The notes: generated by a model from the sequence alone, not told the origin. A stretch of DNA of 64,000 nt from Streptomyces sp. 71268 (GCF_029392895.1 NZ_CP114200.1:3069001-3133000); one strand, 5' to 3'; shown: positions 16,808 through 25,898, counted from the first letter of the stretch. Made by a program: numbers and translations.

Positions 16808-18034
16808 CTACCGCGTCCCGTTGCGCGAGGAGCCGCGCGACGGCGTGCGGTAGCGGGCGACCTCCGTCAACCCGTCGGCCCCGACCAGGTGCGCCGGGCG
16901 GTGCGCCAGCGCGGCGAGGTCGGCGACGACGGCCAGCTCACCCCGCGCGGCGCGCAGCCACACCTGCGCGCCGGTCAACGAGCCCGGTACGGCGTACCGC
17001 GTCCCGTCGTGCACCACCGTGTCCGTCTCGCTGACGGTCGCCTGCTGGCCGAGCCCGAGGACGCAGGGCGCTGGCGGCAGCGGGTGCAGCCGGGTGCGCT
17101 CGATCAGCAGCCGCTCGGCGGGGGTGGCCGCCTGGGCCTGCGCCCGCCGCTGCTCGGCCTCCGGCTCGCCCTCGCCCTCCGGCCCGGCGTCCGGACGCTG
17201 GCCCTGCCAGTGCCGCACCTGGCCGTTGAACCACTGCCCGTACTCCTGACAGGCCGCCTGGAGTTCGGCGAAGGACGCGTACTCCGGGCGCAGGTCGGCG
17301 TCGGTGGGGGTCAGGTCGGCCGCGGCGATGCGCACGCCGGCCTGGGTGCCGCCGCCCTCCGGGTCGTGCGGCACGCAGGTGCGCACCTTCATGCCGTAGT
17401 GCCGCCCGACGGCCACCACGTCCGGGTGACGCGCGCCGCCGTCCTGACGCAACCGGGTGAGCAGGTACGTCGGCGCGCCGCCGAGCGCCGTGAGGGTGGC
17501 GTCCAGACAGCAGACGAGGCTGCCCAGCGTGCGGTCCCGGCACGGGACGACCACCCGGAACCGCGACCAGGCGAGCCAGGCCGAGAACAGGGCGGTGCGC
17601 CGGGGCTCGCCGTCCGGACCCGGCACCAGGGGCCCCGGACCCCAGTCGCACTGGAGCCACAGGCCCGGCTCGGTGACCCAGGGCCGGAAGATCCGCCGAC
17701 TACCGCTCTGCCAGCGGCTCTTGGTCTCGGCGACGACCCGCCGCGTGGTGCGCTCGCTGCCGGTGAAGCCCATCCGCACCAGGCGCTCGTGCGCCCGCAC
17801 GGCGCTGATGTGCCCCTCGGAACGGTCCACCCACTCCTCGATCTTCTCGGCGTAGGCGTCAGCTAACCGCGACCGACGGGAGGGGCCGGTGACCGGCCGT
17901 CCGGCGTCCCGGGCCGCCACGTAGCGGCGCACGGTCTTGGGGTCGCAGCCCACGATCCGCGCCGCGGAGTACACGCTCTCGGTGGCGTCGTACGCCACCA
18001 GGATCTCGATGATCTCCCGGTCGGTCATCTTCAT
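16808..18034 (-). CDS. IS21 (IstA)-type transposase-like protein, probably catalytically inactive
   Basis: A 408-residue protein aligned by eye with IS21-family/Mu-type transposases of actinobacteria: N-terminal helix-turn-helix (YSAARIVGCDPKTVRRYVAARDAG), second DNA-binding part (VHERLV-like AHERLVRMGF, ERTTRRVVAETKSRW), and an RNase-H core with WLQCDWG (Asp130), AWLAWSRFRVVVP and CLDATLTALGGAPTY. In intact relatives as I remember them the core continues LTDNEKTVT and GG(S)EATVRIAKADL; here these read LTRLRQDGG and GGTQAGVRIAAADL, so the second Asp is Arg194 and the Glu is Gln231. The usual 80-100 C-terminal residues are also missing, and no IstB gene is adjacent. One TTA codon (17864-17866) is present. 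Confidence 0.75.
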   Translation of the reverse strand: MKMTDREIIEILVAYDATESVYSAARIVGCDPKTVRRYVAARDAGRPVTGPSRRSRLADAYAEKIEEWVDRSEGHISAVRAHERLVRMGFTGSERTTRRVVAETKSRWQSGSRRIFRPWVTEPGLWLQCDWGPGPLVPGPDGEPRRTALFSAWLAWSRFRVVVPCRDRTLGSLVCCLDATLTALGGAPTYLLTRLRQDGGARHPDVVAVGRHYGMKVRTCVPHDPEGGGTQAGVRIAAADLTPTDADLRPEYASFAELQAACQEYGQWFNGQVRHWQGQRPDAGPEGEGEPEAEQRRAQAQAATPAERLLIERTRLHPLPPAPCVLGLGQQATVSETDTVVHDGTRYAVPGSLTGAQVWLRAARGELAVVADLAALAHRPAHLVGADGLTEVARYRTPSRGSSRNGTR

Positions 18035-18207
18035 GCCGCCACCCCCAGCGGGGCCGCCGCGCGGGCCACGCCGGCGCGGTGGGCCGGGCGGCGGTCGAGG
18101 TCGCGGAGGGGCAGTGGCTGGGCCGGGGTCGGTTGGGCGGGGTGCGGCTGGCCCGGAAGCCCGTACGGCATTCCGGCGAACGGCGCTATGCGCTCACGAC
18201 TGAACAT
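18031..18207 (-). CDS. Possible 58-residue protein coupled to the transposase-like gene
   Basis: An ATG at 18207 opens a 58-codon frame (MFSRERIAPFAGMPYGLPGQ...) whose TGA overlaps the ATG of the transposase-like gene (ATGA, 18031-18034). Codon third positions are almost all G or C as in real genes here. The translation is Pro/Ala/Arg-rich with no recognisable domain, and the ribosome binding site is weak. It may be a leader peptide that couples translation, a small protein, or chance. Confidence 0.35.
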   Translation of the reverse strand: MFSRERIAPFAGMPYGLPGQPHPAQPTPAQPLPLRDLDRRPAHRAGVARAAAPLGVAA

Positions 18208-18268
18208 GACGTGTGCTCTCTGTCTCGAACGAAAGGGTGGCGGTGGCGCGCCGGTGGGCGCGCCGGTG

Positions 18269-19969
18269 CTACCCGGGGTGTTCGACGACGTCGTGCGGGC
18301 GCGTGTGCAGCGGGGAGGCCGTGTCGCGCGGTCGGCCGTCCGCGGTGCGCGGCGGGTGCAGCGCGGCGGTGGCCGGCAGGTCGTGCTTGTCCAGGGCGCG
18401 CTTGGTGTTCTGGTCGCCGCCGTGGCCGCAACCGCCCTGCCCACCGGGCGCGGTGGGGCCGATCGGGCCCGGCGAGCCGCACGGCCCCTGGGGCGCGTGC
18501 TGGTGACCGCCGCACCCTGGCGCGCCGTGCGGCCGGTTCCCGGTGTCGCAGTCCGACGCGTCGGCGTCGGAACGCTCGGCGCCGACGGCGGTCGCGGCGG
18601 CCAGGGTCGTACGGACCGCGCCGGCCGGGCCGGACGGCGGGCCGACGAGGACGCTCGCGGCGCCGTATCGGGCGAACGGACCCTCGCCCCGCAGCGGGGC
18701 ACCCGTCGAACGCTCCCGGCCCGGTCCGTCGCCCCGGCCGGGGCGCGCGCAGTCCGCGCCGTCGCCGGCGCAGTCGGGCGGCGCGGGCCGCTCGGACGGG
18801 GTGGGCAGGGGCGCGGTGCCTGGCTCGTGCGGCCGGTTCGGTGGCTCGGAGCGGCCCGGCGGCTCCGGGTTCGCGGGGGTGTGCGGCGTGCGCGGGCCGG
18901 TCTGTGGGCCGAGCGCGTCGGGGAGCAGACGTGCCGGTGGAGGCAGATCCGCGCCGGGCCGCCCCTGGCCGCCCTCGCCCGGCCCCCTGCCGTGGCCGCC
19001 CGGGCCCCCGGCGTCCCCGCCACGCCCCTTGCCCGCGTCGGGGCCCGTGCCCTTGCCCTGCTCCTTGCCTTCGCCCTTGCCGCCATGGGCCTTACCGGGG
19101 CCGTCACCGTGGGCCTTGCCCTTGCCCTCGCCCTTGCCGCCATGGGCCTTGCCGGGGCCATCGCCACGGTCCTTGCCCTTGCCGTGCCCCTTGCCCTTGC
19201 TGTGTCCCTTGCCGCCGTGGACCTCGCCGGGGCCGTCGCCGTGGGCCTTGCCCTTGCCCTGCCTCTTGCCCTCGCCCTTGCCGCCATGGGCCTTGCCGGG
19301 GCCATCGCCACGGTCCTTGCCCTTGCTGTGCCCCTTGCCCTTGCTGTGTCCCTTGCCGCCGTGGGCCTTACCGGGGCCGTCGCCATGGGCCTTACCCTTG
19401 CCCTTGCCCTTGCCGCCGTGGGCCTTGTCACCGGACGTCGCGTGCGCGGCCTCGCGCGGTGTCTGCTTGGCCTTCGCGTGCGCGTTCTTGCCCTTGGCTT
19501 TGCCCTTGGCCTCGCCCTGGCGCTTGGCCTGGTCGGGCTGGCTGGGGCCGTGCTGTGCGGTGGCCTTGCCGGCTTTACGGTCGCCGGCGGCCTGCCGGCC
19601 GCCGTGCTGGCCCCCGGGCGTGGACGTGGCCGCCTCGGTGCGGGGCGCGGCCCCGGTGCGCTTCTTGGCCTTCGCCCCGCCCGCCGCCCGGGCGCCGTGA
19701 ACAGTCGTGTCCTTGCCGGCCGTCGTGGCCGATCGGGCCGGGCCCGCCGACGTGGCCTTCGCGCCCTTCGCCGCCCGCTCGCCCTGTGACACCGGCCGGT
19801 CGGCGCGCGCCTGGCGCCCGCCGTCCTGCGAACCGTTGGCGTGCGCCTGTCCCGCGAAAACGCTCGCCAGCGCGACGAAGCCGCCGAGGGCGCACAGCAG
19901 GAGCGCCGTGCGTCGAGAGGCCGAAGCCAGGCGGCGCACCGCGGACCAGGCAGGAAGACACGCCGTCAC
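18269..19969 (-). CDS. Secreted Lys/Gly/His-rich repeat protein
   Basis: A 566-residue protein with a clear Sec signal peptide (RRTALLLCALGGFVALASVFAGQAHA, predicted cleavage after Ala44). The mature part is low-complexity: residues about 175-310 consist of imperfect repeats of GKAHGGKGEGKGK and GHSKGKGHSKGKD type, extremely rich in Lys, Gly and His. A Pro-rich stretch follows, then a Cys/Gly-containing tail (GAPGCGGHQ, GPCGSPGPIGPT, QGGCGHGG). The GTG start at 19969 has a ggaggaa site at good spacing. A polycationic exported protein could bind cell-wall polymers, nucleic acid or metal, but no family is recognised. The opposite strand is also open and Ala/Leu-rich, which is a shadow. Confidence 0.7.
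   Translation of the reverse strand: MTACLPAWSAVRRLASASRRTALLLCALGGFVALASVFAGQAHANGSQDGGRQARADRPVSQGERAAKGAKATSAGPARSATTAGKDTTVHGARAAGGAKAKKRTGAAPRTEAATSTPGGQHGGRQAAGDRKAGKATAQHGPSQPDQAKRQGEAKGKAKGKNAHAKAKQTPREAAHATSGDKAHGGKGKGKGKAHGDGPGKAHGGKGHSKGKGHSKGKDRGDGPGKAHGGKGEGKRQGKGKAHGDGPGEVHGGKGHSKGKGHGKGKDRGDGPGKAHGGKGEGKGKAHGDGPGKAHGGKGEGKEQGKGTGPDAGKGRGGDAGGPGGHGRGPGEGGQGRPGADLPPPARLLPDALGPQTGPRTPHTPANPEPPGRSEPPNRPHEPGTAPLPTPSERPAPPDCAGDGADCARPGRGDGPGRERSTGAPLRGEGPFARYGAASVLVGPPSGPAGAVRTTLAAATAVGAERSDADASDCDTGNRPHGAPGCGGHQHAPQGPCGSPGPIGPTAPGGQGGCGHGGDQNTKRALDKHDLPATAALHPPRTADGRPRDTASPLHTRPHDVVEHPG
19040..19445. repeat. Degenerate tandem repeats coding the Lys/Gly-rich segment
   Basis: Units built from ccttgccc, ttgccgccatgggcc and accggggccgtcgcc recur about every 45-60 bases across this interval on the + strand reading. 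Their number and order vary, so the tract is likely to expand and contract. It codes for the Lys/Gly/His repeats of the secreted protein. Confidence 0.75.
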
Positions 19970-20701
19970 GGTGAGTTCCTCCCCCTCTGGCTCACGGAAC
20001 TGGCGGTGCACGCATCGAACACGAACGCTCAGTACGGTGCAACCCCTGGCGCCCGGCGCGTTGTTGACCGCCCCGGCGCGTGAACAGGGTTCTCCGAACT
20101 GGCATACGGTCACGGAGCGCCCCGGTCCGCTCCTCCCGACTGCCGCCGATCCCGCCCCGCCCACCCCCGCCCGGGCCTCCCAACCGCCGCCCGGACCGCC
20201 CACACCCCACGCACTTCGCCCCGTACGAGGTGATTCATCCCGTTGTCGCGCACGGTTACCGAGGGGTTAACTCCGTTTTTCCGTACGCCCGTTGAAATTC
20301 CCCAGGCAATCGTTCGCGGCGGATCGCGGCACCCCGTCGCCGGCCACGCCGTGCCCCTACTCGACCGTCCGGTGACGCCTCACGGGGCGCGCACGACGGG
20401 GGCGCGCGCATCCGCCCGCGCGCCGTCGCGACACAAGGCGAACCCCCATACCGCCCGCCGGGCCCCAGGGCCCCGGGAGCCCGCCGGGCTCCGCACTCCG
20501 TCACGGCCCGCTCTCCCCCACGAGCCACCCGGACGGAGCGGCCGGCCGGCCCCACGGGCCGCGCGGCAGCGGCCGGATCGCGTGCCGTTCGGCATCGCGT
20601 ACGGGGCGGTTGGGGCCCGTGAGGTGAGCTGGGCGCCATGGGGTTGGTGGAGTCCAACCTTCGCGCCCGCGGCCGGCTTTGACGCACTAATCTGCTGCCT
20701 T
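19970..20701. other. Divergent intergenic region between the repeat protein and PucR-like genes
   Basis: 732 bases without a supportable gene. The promoter of the secreted repeat protein should lie near 20000-20100. A relatively AT-rich patch at 20225-20300 contains ttaccgaggggttaact and a run of five Ts. Near the right end a TAATCT hexamer (20688-20693) could be a -10 element whose transcript would begin at or beside the ATG at 20702. Confidence 0.4.
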
Positions 20702-22528
20702 ATGGGACGGGCGGCGTTGGGCACTGAGGTGGGGGCGCCGCGGGCGGCGGGCGAGCCCCGGAGCGAGCGTCCGGCGCGGGCCGACGGGCCCGGCGGTGAC
20801 CGGCCCGAGCAGGCCGACCGCGCCGTGCGCGCCGACGACGTCATGGCCCTGTCGCGACTCGCGACCAAGCGCGGTGCCGTCCGGGCGATCCTGGAGTGGC
20901 TCGCGCACCGCACCGGTGGCGTCGCCACGCTGATCGACGCCGACGGCACGCCCGCCGTCACCCCAGCGCCGCCGCCCAGCGCCGCGCTGCGCGCCGCGAC
21001 GGACGCCGTGGCCGGGCTGTACCGGCGCGGCACGCCATCGGCGGTGCTCAGCGTCCCGGATGCGGAAGGCGACCCCGCCGAGCCCGACGGCGGCAGCACG
21101 GTCTTCCTGATCTCGCTGGCCGCCGGGGCCGGGGGTGCGCAGCCGGAGGCCACCCCGCGCCGGCGGGCCCCGTACCTCGTACTGATCGCGCCCGACGCGC
21201 CCAGGCGACCCGCGCGTCCGCAGGTGCTGCTCGCCGACGCGGCCCGCACGCTCGGCCTGTGCTGGCGGCTTGAGGAGGCCGACCGCGACCGGGTGCGGGT
21301 GGAGGCCGCCGAGGCGCACAGCCGCGAGGCGGTGCTGCACCTGCTGATGGTCGGCAGCGTCCCGGCCGCCCACCGCATCGCCGCCGCCCTGCAACCGCCG
21401 CTGCCGCAGCTCGCCTACGTCTACGTGATCGAGTGCCCGGGCCAGCGGCGGTACGAGATCGCCGACCGGATCGCGCATGCCGCGCGCGGCAAGGCGTGGA
21501 TCGTGCCCTGCCCCGTGCGGCCCACCCACCTGATCGCCCTCGTCCCGGCCGTACCGGAGCCGGCGGGCGGAGCCGCGGCGCTCGACCGGGGGGTGGCGTC
21601 CCCCACGCGCCCTCCCCTTGTCAGGGGTGACGCGACCGTCGGGCAGGTGGACGACGAGAACTGCGCCACCGACTTCCGCGCGACCTTCGGCGAACTGCCG
21701 TACCAGGCGCCCGCGTTGAGCCGCGGCGGGCGCGCCGGCACGGCCGTCGAGACGGTGGGGGTGCGCGGGCTCGACCGGGCCATCGCCGAGCGGGTGCCCG
21801 AGTGCCTGATCGGGGTCAGCGGTGAGGTGCCGCTGCGCGAGACCCCAATCGGCTACGAGCAGGCGTTCCACGCGCTGGCCGTGGCCCGGACCGCCCCCAG
21901 CGGACGGGCCAGCTTCCAGCGGGACTTCGACCTGACGCCGCTGGCCACCCCGGAAGGGCTGCGCTGGGCACAGGAGTTACTGGCGCCCTGCCTGCACTAC
22001 GTGCCGCCACGGCGGGCCGACCCCGGCGGCGAGGAGTTGCTCGGCACGCTCGGCTCGTGGTTGACCTTCGGCGGCGCCGCCAGCCGCCACCTGAAGATCC
22101 ACCGCAACACGCTGGGCGCCCGGGTGCGGCTGATCGACGAGTTGCTCGGCCTCGACCTCGGCCGGCTGGCCGACCAGTCCGCCGCCTGGCTCGCGCTCCA
22201 GCTCCGCGGCGGCCCGCTGCCCACTCCCGCCGACCGACCGTCGGCCTCGCTGGATGAGCTGCTCGGCACGCCGGCGGCCGGCGTCTGGGCACGTGCCCAG
22301 CTCCAGCCGCTGGAGCGGGCGAACCTGCCGTCGGGGACGGAGACGGTACGCGCCTGGCTGCGGGCGGACGCGAGGCTGCCACAGGCCGCCGGCGCGCTCG
22401 GCATCTCGCTGCCCGGCGCCCGCAAGCGGCTGACCAGGGCGGAGGAGGCGTTGGGGCGCTCACTGCTGCACGCGCCGAGCGCCAAGTACGAGCTGTGGCT
22501 GGCCATGCGGGCGCTGAAAACGCTGTGA
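20702..22528 (+). CDS. PucR-like transcriptional regulator, with TTA codon
   Basis: A 608-residue regulator. Two helix-turn-helix-like stretches occur in the C-terminal half: GGAASRHLKIHRNTLGARVRLIDELLGLDL is the PucR-type DNA-binding helix-turn-helix, and TVRAWLRADARLPQAAGALGISLPGARKRLTRAEEALGRSLL is a second. A GGDEF-like/sensor-type middle part precedes them (LQPPLPQLAYVYVIECPGQRRYEIADRI). An in-frame TTA leucine codon (21977-21979, residue 426) implies bldA-dependent translation in Streptomyces. No Shine-Dalgarno sequence precedes the ATG at 20702, but TAATCT at 20688 could give a leaderless mRNA; the ATG at 20843 is an alternative start. Confidence 0.8.
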   Translation: MGRAALGTEVGAPRAAGEPRSERPARADGPGGDRPEQADRAVRADDVMALSRLATKRGAVRAILEWLAHRTGGVATLIDADGTPAVTPAPPPSAALRAATDAVAGLYRRGTPSAVLSVPDAEGDPAEPDGGSTVFLISLAAGAGGAQPEATPRRRAPYLVLIAPDAPRRPARPQVLLADAARTLGLCWRLEEADRDRVRVEAAEAHSREAVLHLLMVGSVPAAHRIAAALQPPLPQLAYVYVIECPGQRRYEIADRIAHAARGKAWIVPCPVRPTHLIALVPAVPEPAGGAAALDRGVASPTRPPLVRGDATVGQVDDENCATDFRATFGELPYQAPALSRGGRAGTAVETVGVRGLDRAIAERVPECLIGVSGEVPLRETPIGYEQAFHALAVARTAPSGRASFQRDFDLTPLATPEGLRWAQELLAPCLHYVPPRRADPGGEELLGTLGSWLTFGGAASRHLKIHRNTLGARVRLIDELLGLDLGRLADQSAAWLALQLRGGPLPTPADRPSASLDELLGTPAAGVWARAQLQPLERANLPSGTETVRAWLRADARLPQAAGALGISLPGARKRLTRAEEALGRSLLHAPSAKYELWLAMRALKTL

Positions 22529-22989
22529 GCCTGACGCGCTGAGCCCGCGCGCCCGTACACGTACCGCTCCCCGCTATCGCGGCCCGACACTCCGCGCCCG
22601 CGCGCCCGCGCCCGGATCCTGCGCACCCGCGCCCGGGCCGCCGCGCGCCGCCCGCGCCGAGACCACCACGCCCCACCCAACGCCCGTCCGTCGGGGCGAC
22701 GTCGGGCTCACGGCGGGCTGGTCCGTACCGAGTTACCCGTACGCCCTTCAACCACCAGTCGGTGGGCAACCAGTAACCGGCCTGACTGTGCATTCTGTTC
22801 CTCGCCCGCGCGTGGCGCCTCGGCCTAGGGTCCAGACCAGGCCCCGGCGGGCCGGACCGGATGCTGACCCTCTTCCCTCTCCCTGACGAGGCAGCGCGCG
22901 GTTTCCCCCTATTGAGCCGCTGCGACCGTGACCGCGGCCCGCCGGTGCCTGGCCGACGCGCCCTCCCTCGAAGCAGAACAGGATCGCTG
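22529..22989. other. Intergenic region upstream of the DUF4331 gene
   Basis: 461 bases, GC-rich and Cys/Arg-like when translated, with no supportable gene. The less GC-rich part at 22715-22800 contains two accagt motifs. TAGGGT at 22825-22830 could be a -10 element, but no -35 partner is evident. Confidence 0.35.
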
Positions 22990-24066
22990 ATGAGTCATCA
23001 CCACGACTCGCTCCTCGCACGCCAGGACCCCCGGCTCGACATCAGCGACGTCTATGTCTTCCGGGGTGAACGCGGCACCGTCTTCGTCGTCAACGTCAAC
23101 CCGCTCTCCGGCACGGGCGGCTTCCACGACGACGAGAGCCTGTACGAGATCAAGATCGACACCGACGGCGACGCGGTCGAGGACATCACCTACCGCTTCA
23201 CCTTCGCCCCCATCACCTTCGCCCCCTTCAGCACGCGCGGCACGCAGCGCTGGGAGCTGCGCCGGTTCGACGGCGAGGCCGCGCGGGACCGCGACGCGGA
23301 CGGCTCGGTGCTGCTGCGCGGCGTGACCGGTGAGCCGGCCGAACTCGTGCTGCCCGCCACGGGCGCCGACGGCGACGAGGGCCCGAGCGGCGGGCTGCGG
23401 GCCTGGGCCGGGCAGGCCGGCGACCCGTTCTGGATCGAGGGCACGGTGGTCACCGCCGTCAAGACCGGCATCGCCCAGGGCACCGCCCCCGACCTGGCCG
23501 GCTTCGACCCCGCGCGGGCCAGCAACATCTTCGCCGACACCGACGTGCACGCGATCGTCCTTGAGGTGCCCGACGCCGACCTCGGCGGCGCCCAGGAGAT
23601 CGGCTTCTGGGGAGTGACGGTCCTGGCGACCGACGCGGGCGGCTGGCGGCAGATCAACCGCTGCGCGACGCCGCTGCTCAACACCCTCTTCGACCTCGAA
23701 GACCCCGACGCGCACATCGACTTCAACGCCACCCAGCCCGCCGAGGACCGGGAGCGGTACGGGGCGGAGGTGCGGGCCGCAGTCGAGCGGGGCGCCGGCG
23801 CCGCGGGCGCGGTCGCCGAACCCGCCGCCCACGCGGCCCGGGTGCGCGACCTGCTGCTGCCGGACGTGCTGCGCTACGAGGTGGGCACCGAGGCCCACTT
23901 CGGGGTGAAGCGGCGCAACGGGCGCGCGCTGACCGACTCGGCGCCGGAGGTGATGTTCGAGCTGGTGCTCGGTATGCCCGTCACGATGGGGCTGGACGCG
24001 AGCGCGGCTACGGGGGTGCCGCGCGAGTCGTTCCCCTACCTGGCGCCGCCGAAGGCGGAGCGGTGA
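22990..24066 (+). CDS. DUF4331 family protein
   Basis: A 358-residue protein of the DUF4331 family, recognised from the opening MSHHHDS...DPRLDISDVYVFRGERGTVFVVNVNPLSG, the repeated beta-strand pattern (LYEIKIDTDGDAVEDITYRFTF) and GWRQINRCATPLLNTLF. Many family members are exported; this one has no signal peptide. The ATG at 22990 follows an acaggatc site and matches the family start. Its stop overlaps the GTG of the next gene by four bases. Function is not established for the family. Confidence 0.85.
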   Translation: MSHHHDSLLARQDPRLDISDVYVFRGERGTVFVVNVNPLSGTGGFHDDESLYEIKIDTDGDAVEDITYRFTFAPITFAPFSTRGTQRWELRRFDGEAARDRDADGSVLLRGVTGEPAELVLPATGADGDEGPSGGLRAWAGQAGDPFWIEGTVVTAVKTGIAQGTAPDLAGFDPARASNIFADTDVHAIVLEVPDADLGGAQEIGFWGVTVLATDAGGWRQINRCATPLLNTLFDLEDPDAHIDFNATQPAEDRERYGAEVRAAVERGAGAAGAVAEPAAHAARVRDLLLPDVLRYEVGTEAHFGVKRRNGRALTDSAPEVMFELVLGMPVTMGLDASAATGVPRESFPYLAPPKAER

Positions 24067-25083
24067 CGGCCCGCCCGTGCGCGGCGGCGCGCGTCCCTCG
24101 CTGGGTCGCCGCCGCCGCGGACGACCCCGACGCGGTGCGCGCGCTGTGGCGCGAGGACCCGCGGCGCGGCGTCCGGCTCGCCACCGGCCGCACCTTCGAC
24201 GCGGTCACGGTCGAGCTACGGACCGGCATGGAGGCCCTGGACCTGCTGCGCCGCCGGACGGGCGCGCCGGCCGGCGCCTGGCAGGCCCAACTGGCCGGCA
24301 CGGCCTTCTCCGGCTCGTCGGCGTTACCCGCGTTATCCGACCTCTCCGGCCTCTCCGACCTCACCGACCTCTCGAATCACTCCGGCCCCTCGAACCCGAC
24401 CGGCCTCGCGGACCCGTCTGACCCTGCTGGCCCTACGGGTCTCGCTGATCCCGCTGGCTCCTCGGGCCCGGCATCCGACGCCGCTGCCGACGGGGCGCAT
24501 CCACGGACCGGGGCGCACCGCAGGCGCACCTGCCGGGTCGCGCTGCGGGCACACGCCGGCGGTCCGTCGCTGGACGCGGCGCGTACGTGTCCGTCGCCCG
24601 AGGCGGCCTCGTACGACCGGTTCGGGCTCGCCGGCCAGTTCGCGCCCGGGGGCTTCGGGGCGGCGGGCCTCGGGGTCCGGGGGGCGGCTCGGGCTCGGCG
24701 GGCGTGGAGCGGGCGCGGGGCGGGCGCGCACCGTGCGGCCCCTGCACTTCCCCACGCTGGTTGACGGGGCCACGGGCCGGATGCGGCTGCTGGTCCCACG
24801 GGGCGCGGCGCCCTGGCTGGGCGCGCTGCTCACGGCCGGGAGCGTGGAGTACCACGGCGCGGGCGCGCGTGTCGTGCTGCCAGGGCCCGGGGCGACCACC
24901 GACACCGACACCGGGCTGGCCTGGGCGGTACGGCCCGGGGCCCCGGTGGAGCGGCTGCGCTGCCTCCTCGGCCCGCTCGCGGCGGCGCTGGCCACCGCCC
25001 AGCTCACCGTCGGCTGGTGCTCGGGCGTGCGGACGCCCGTCGACCCGTACGCGGAGACCGACCCGTACGCGGAGACCGGGTAA
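24063..25083 (+). pseudogene. Primase/polymerase-like (Prim-Pol) gene broken by a frameshift and repeat insertion
   Basis: Two adjoining frames look like one gene. The first (GTG 24063, overlapping the DUF4331 stop) reads RVPRWVAAAADDPDAVRALWREDPRRGVRLATGRTFDAVTVE..., like the N-terminus of the short bifunctional primase/polymerase-like proteins common in Streptomyces, and ends at 24764. The second frame, one base shifted, reads RPLHFPTLVDGATGRMRLLVPRGAAP... to 25083, like the C-terminal half of the same family. Between them lies a low-complexity Ser/Asp/Leu-Pro tract (about 24310-24480) with two in-frame TTA codons (24324, 24333). A sequencing error, a true frameshift, or two separate overlapping proteins (24063-24764 and 24733-25083) are all possible. 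Confidence 0.55.
24336..24371. repeat. Four tandem 9-base repeats in the broken primase-like gene
   Basis: tccgacctc, tccggcctc, tccgacctc and accgacctc follow one another, coding the Ser-Asp-Leu-type run. They sit in a longer low-complexity insertion that interrupts the expected protein family pattern. Confidence 0.6.
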
Positions 25084-25170
25084 CCCCTACGGGTCAGGAG
25101 GGCGTCTCCCCTGGTGGGCCCGGAGCGGGCCCCGAACGGCGCGAGCGCACCGACGTACGGGAGAGAACGC

Positions 25171-25770
25171 ATGGTTGACCTCACCTTCCGACAGGCCCGC
25201 GAGGAGGATCACGCTCCGATCGTGGCGGCGATCCAGACCTGGTGGGGCGAGACCCGCACTCCGGAGGAGGCCCGCGAGCTGTCCCTGTTACTGCCCCGGC
25301 TCTTCCTCCAGCACTTCGCCGCGACCAGCCTGATCGTGAAGCGGCGGCCCGACAACGAGGCGCCGGGCGAGGCGAGTCCGGACGCGGCGGGCCCGGGCGA
25401 GACCGTCCCGGATGCGGCCGCCGGCGCGCTCGCCGGGTTCCTGGTCGGCTTCCACTCGCCCGACCGGCCCGGCACGGCCTACATCCACTTCGTCGGGGTC
25501 CATCCGGAGCTGCGCCACCAGGGTGTGGCCCGGCGGTTGTACGAGCGGTTCTTCGCCCGGGCGGTCGCGGCCGGCCGGCAGGAGGTGCGCTCGATCGTCT
25601 CGCCGGCCAACAAACCGTCCATCGCCTTCCACCACTCGATGGGCTTCCGGCCCGAGGGCGGCGACTACGAGAGCGACGGCGTGCCCGTTCACCGCGACTA
25701 CGACGGCCCGGGGCACGACCGGATCAGCTTCCGGCGCGTGCTGTCCGCACCATCGGCCGCCGAGGCGTAA
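25171..25770 (+). CDS. GNAT-family N-acetyltransferase, with TTA codon
   Basis: A 199-residue acetyltransferase. The acetyl-CoA binding motif is VGVHPELRHQGVARRLYERFF (R/Q-x-x-G-x-A), followed by SPANKPSIAFHHSMGF, a standard GNAT pattern; AGFLVGFHSPDRPGTAYIHFVG is the preceding beta-strand region. The residue 60-85 stretch is a low-complexity insert (NEAPGEASPDAAGPGETVPDAAAG). The start MVDLTFRQAREEDH at 25171 has a gggagaga site. Codon 40 is TTA (25288-25290), which predicts bldA dependence. The substrate is unknown. Confidence 0.9.
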   Translation: MVDLTFRQAREEDHAPIVAAIQTWWGETRTPEEARELSLLLPRLFLQHFAATSLIVKRRPDNEAPGEASPDAAGPGETVPDAAAGALAGFLVGFHSPDRPGTAYIHFVGVHPELRHQGVARRLYERFFARAVAAGRQEVRSIVSPANKPSIAFHHSMGFRPEGGDYESDGVPVHRDYDGPGHDRISFRRVLSAPSAAEA

Positions 25771-25898
25771 CCCGGCGCCGCTCCCCCGGGCCGAGACGCG
25801 CTCGGCCCGGCCCACCGCTCCCAGGCGCCGGGCCACCCGAGGTCACGCTCGGCCCGGCGTCTGGGCTCGCCCACCCCCGACGGCCGCGAGGCCACCGG

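Noticed and set aside
19040..19445. CRISPR-like repeat array
   Set aside because: The repeats are contiguous, in frame and coding, with no regular spacers, and no cas genes are present.
18188..19789. Ala/Leu-rich 533-codon frame opposite the Lys/Gly repeat gene that looks like a membrane protein
   Set aside because: The hydrophobic runs are just the complement of the Gly/Lys codons; the other strand has a real signal peptide and ribosome binding site.
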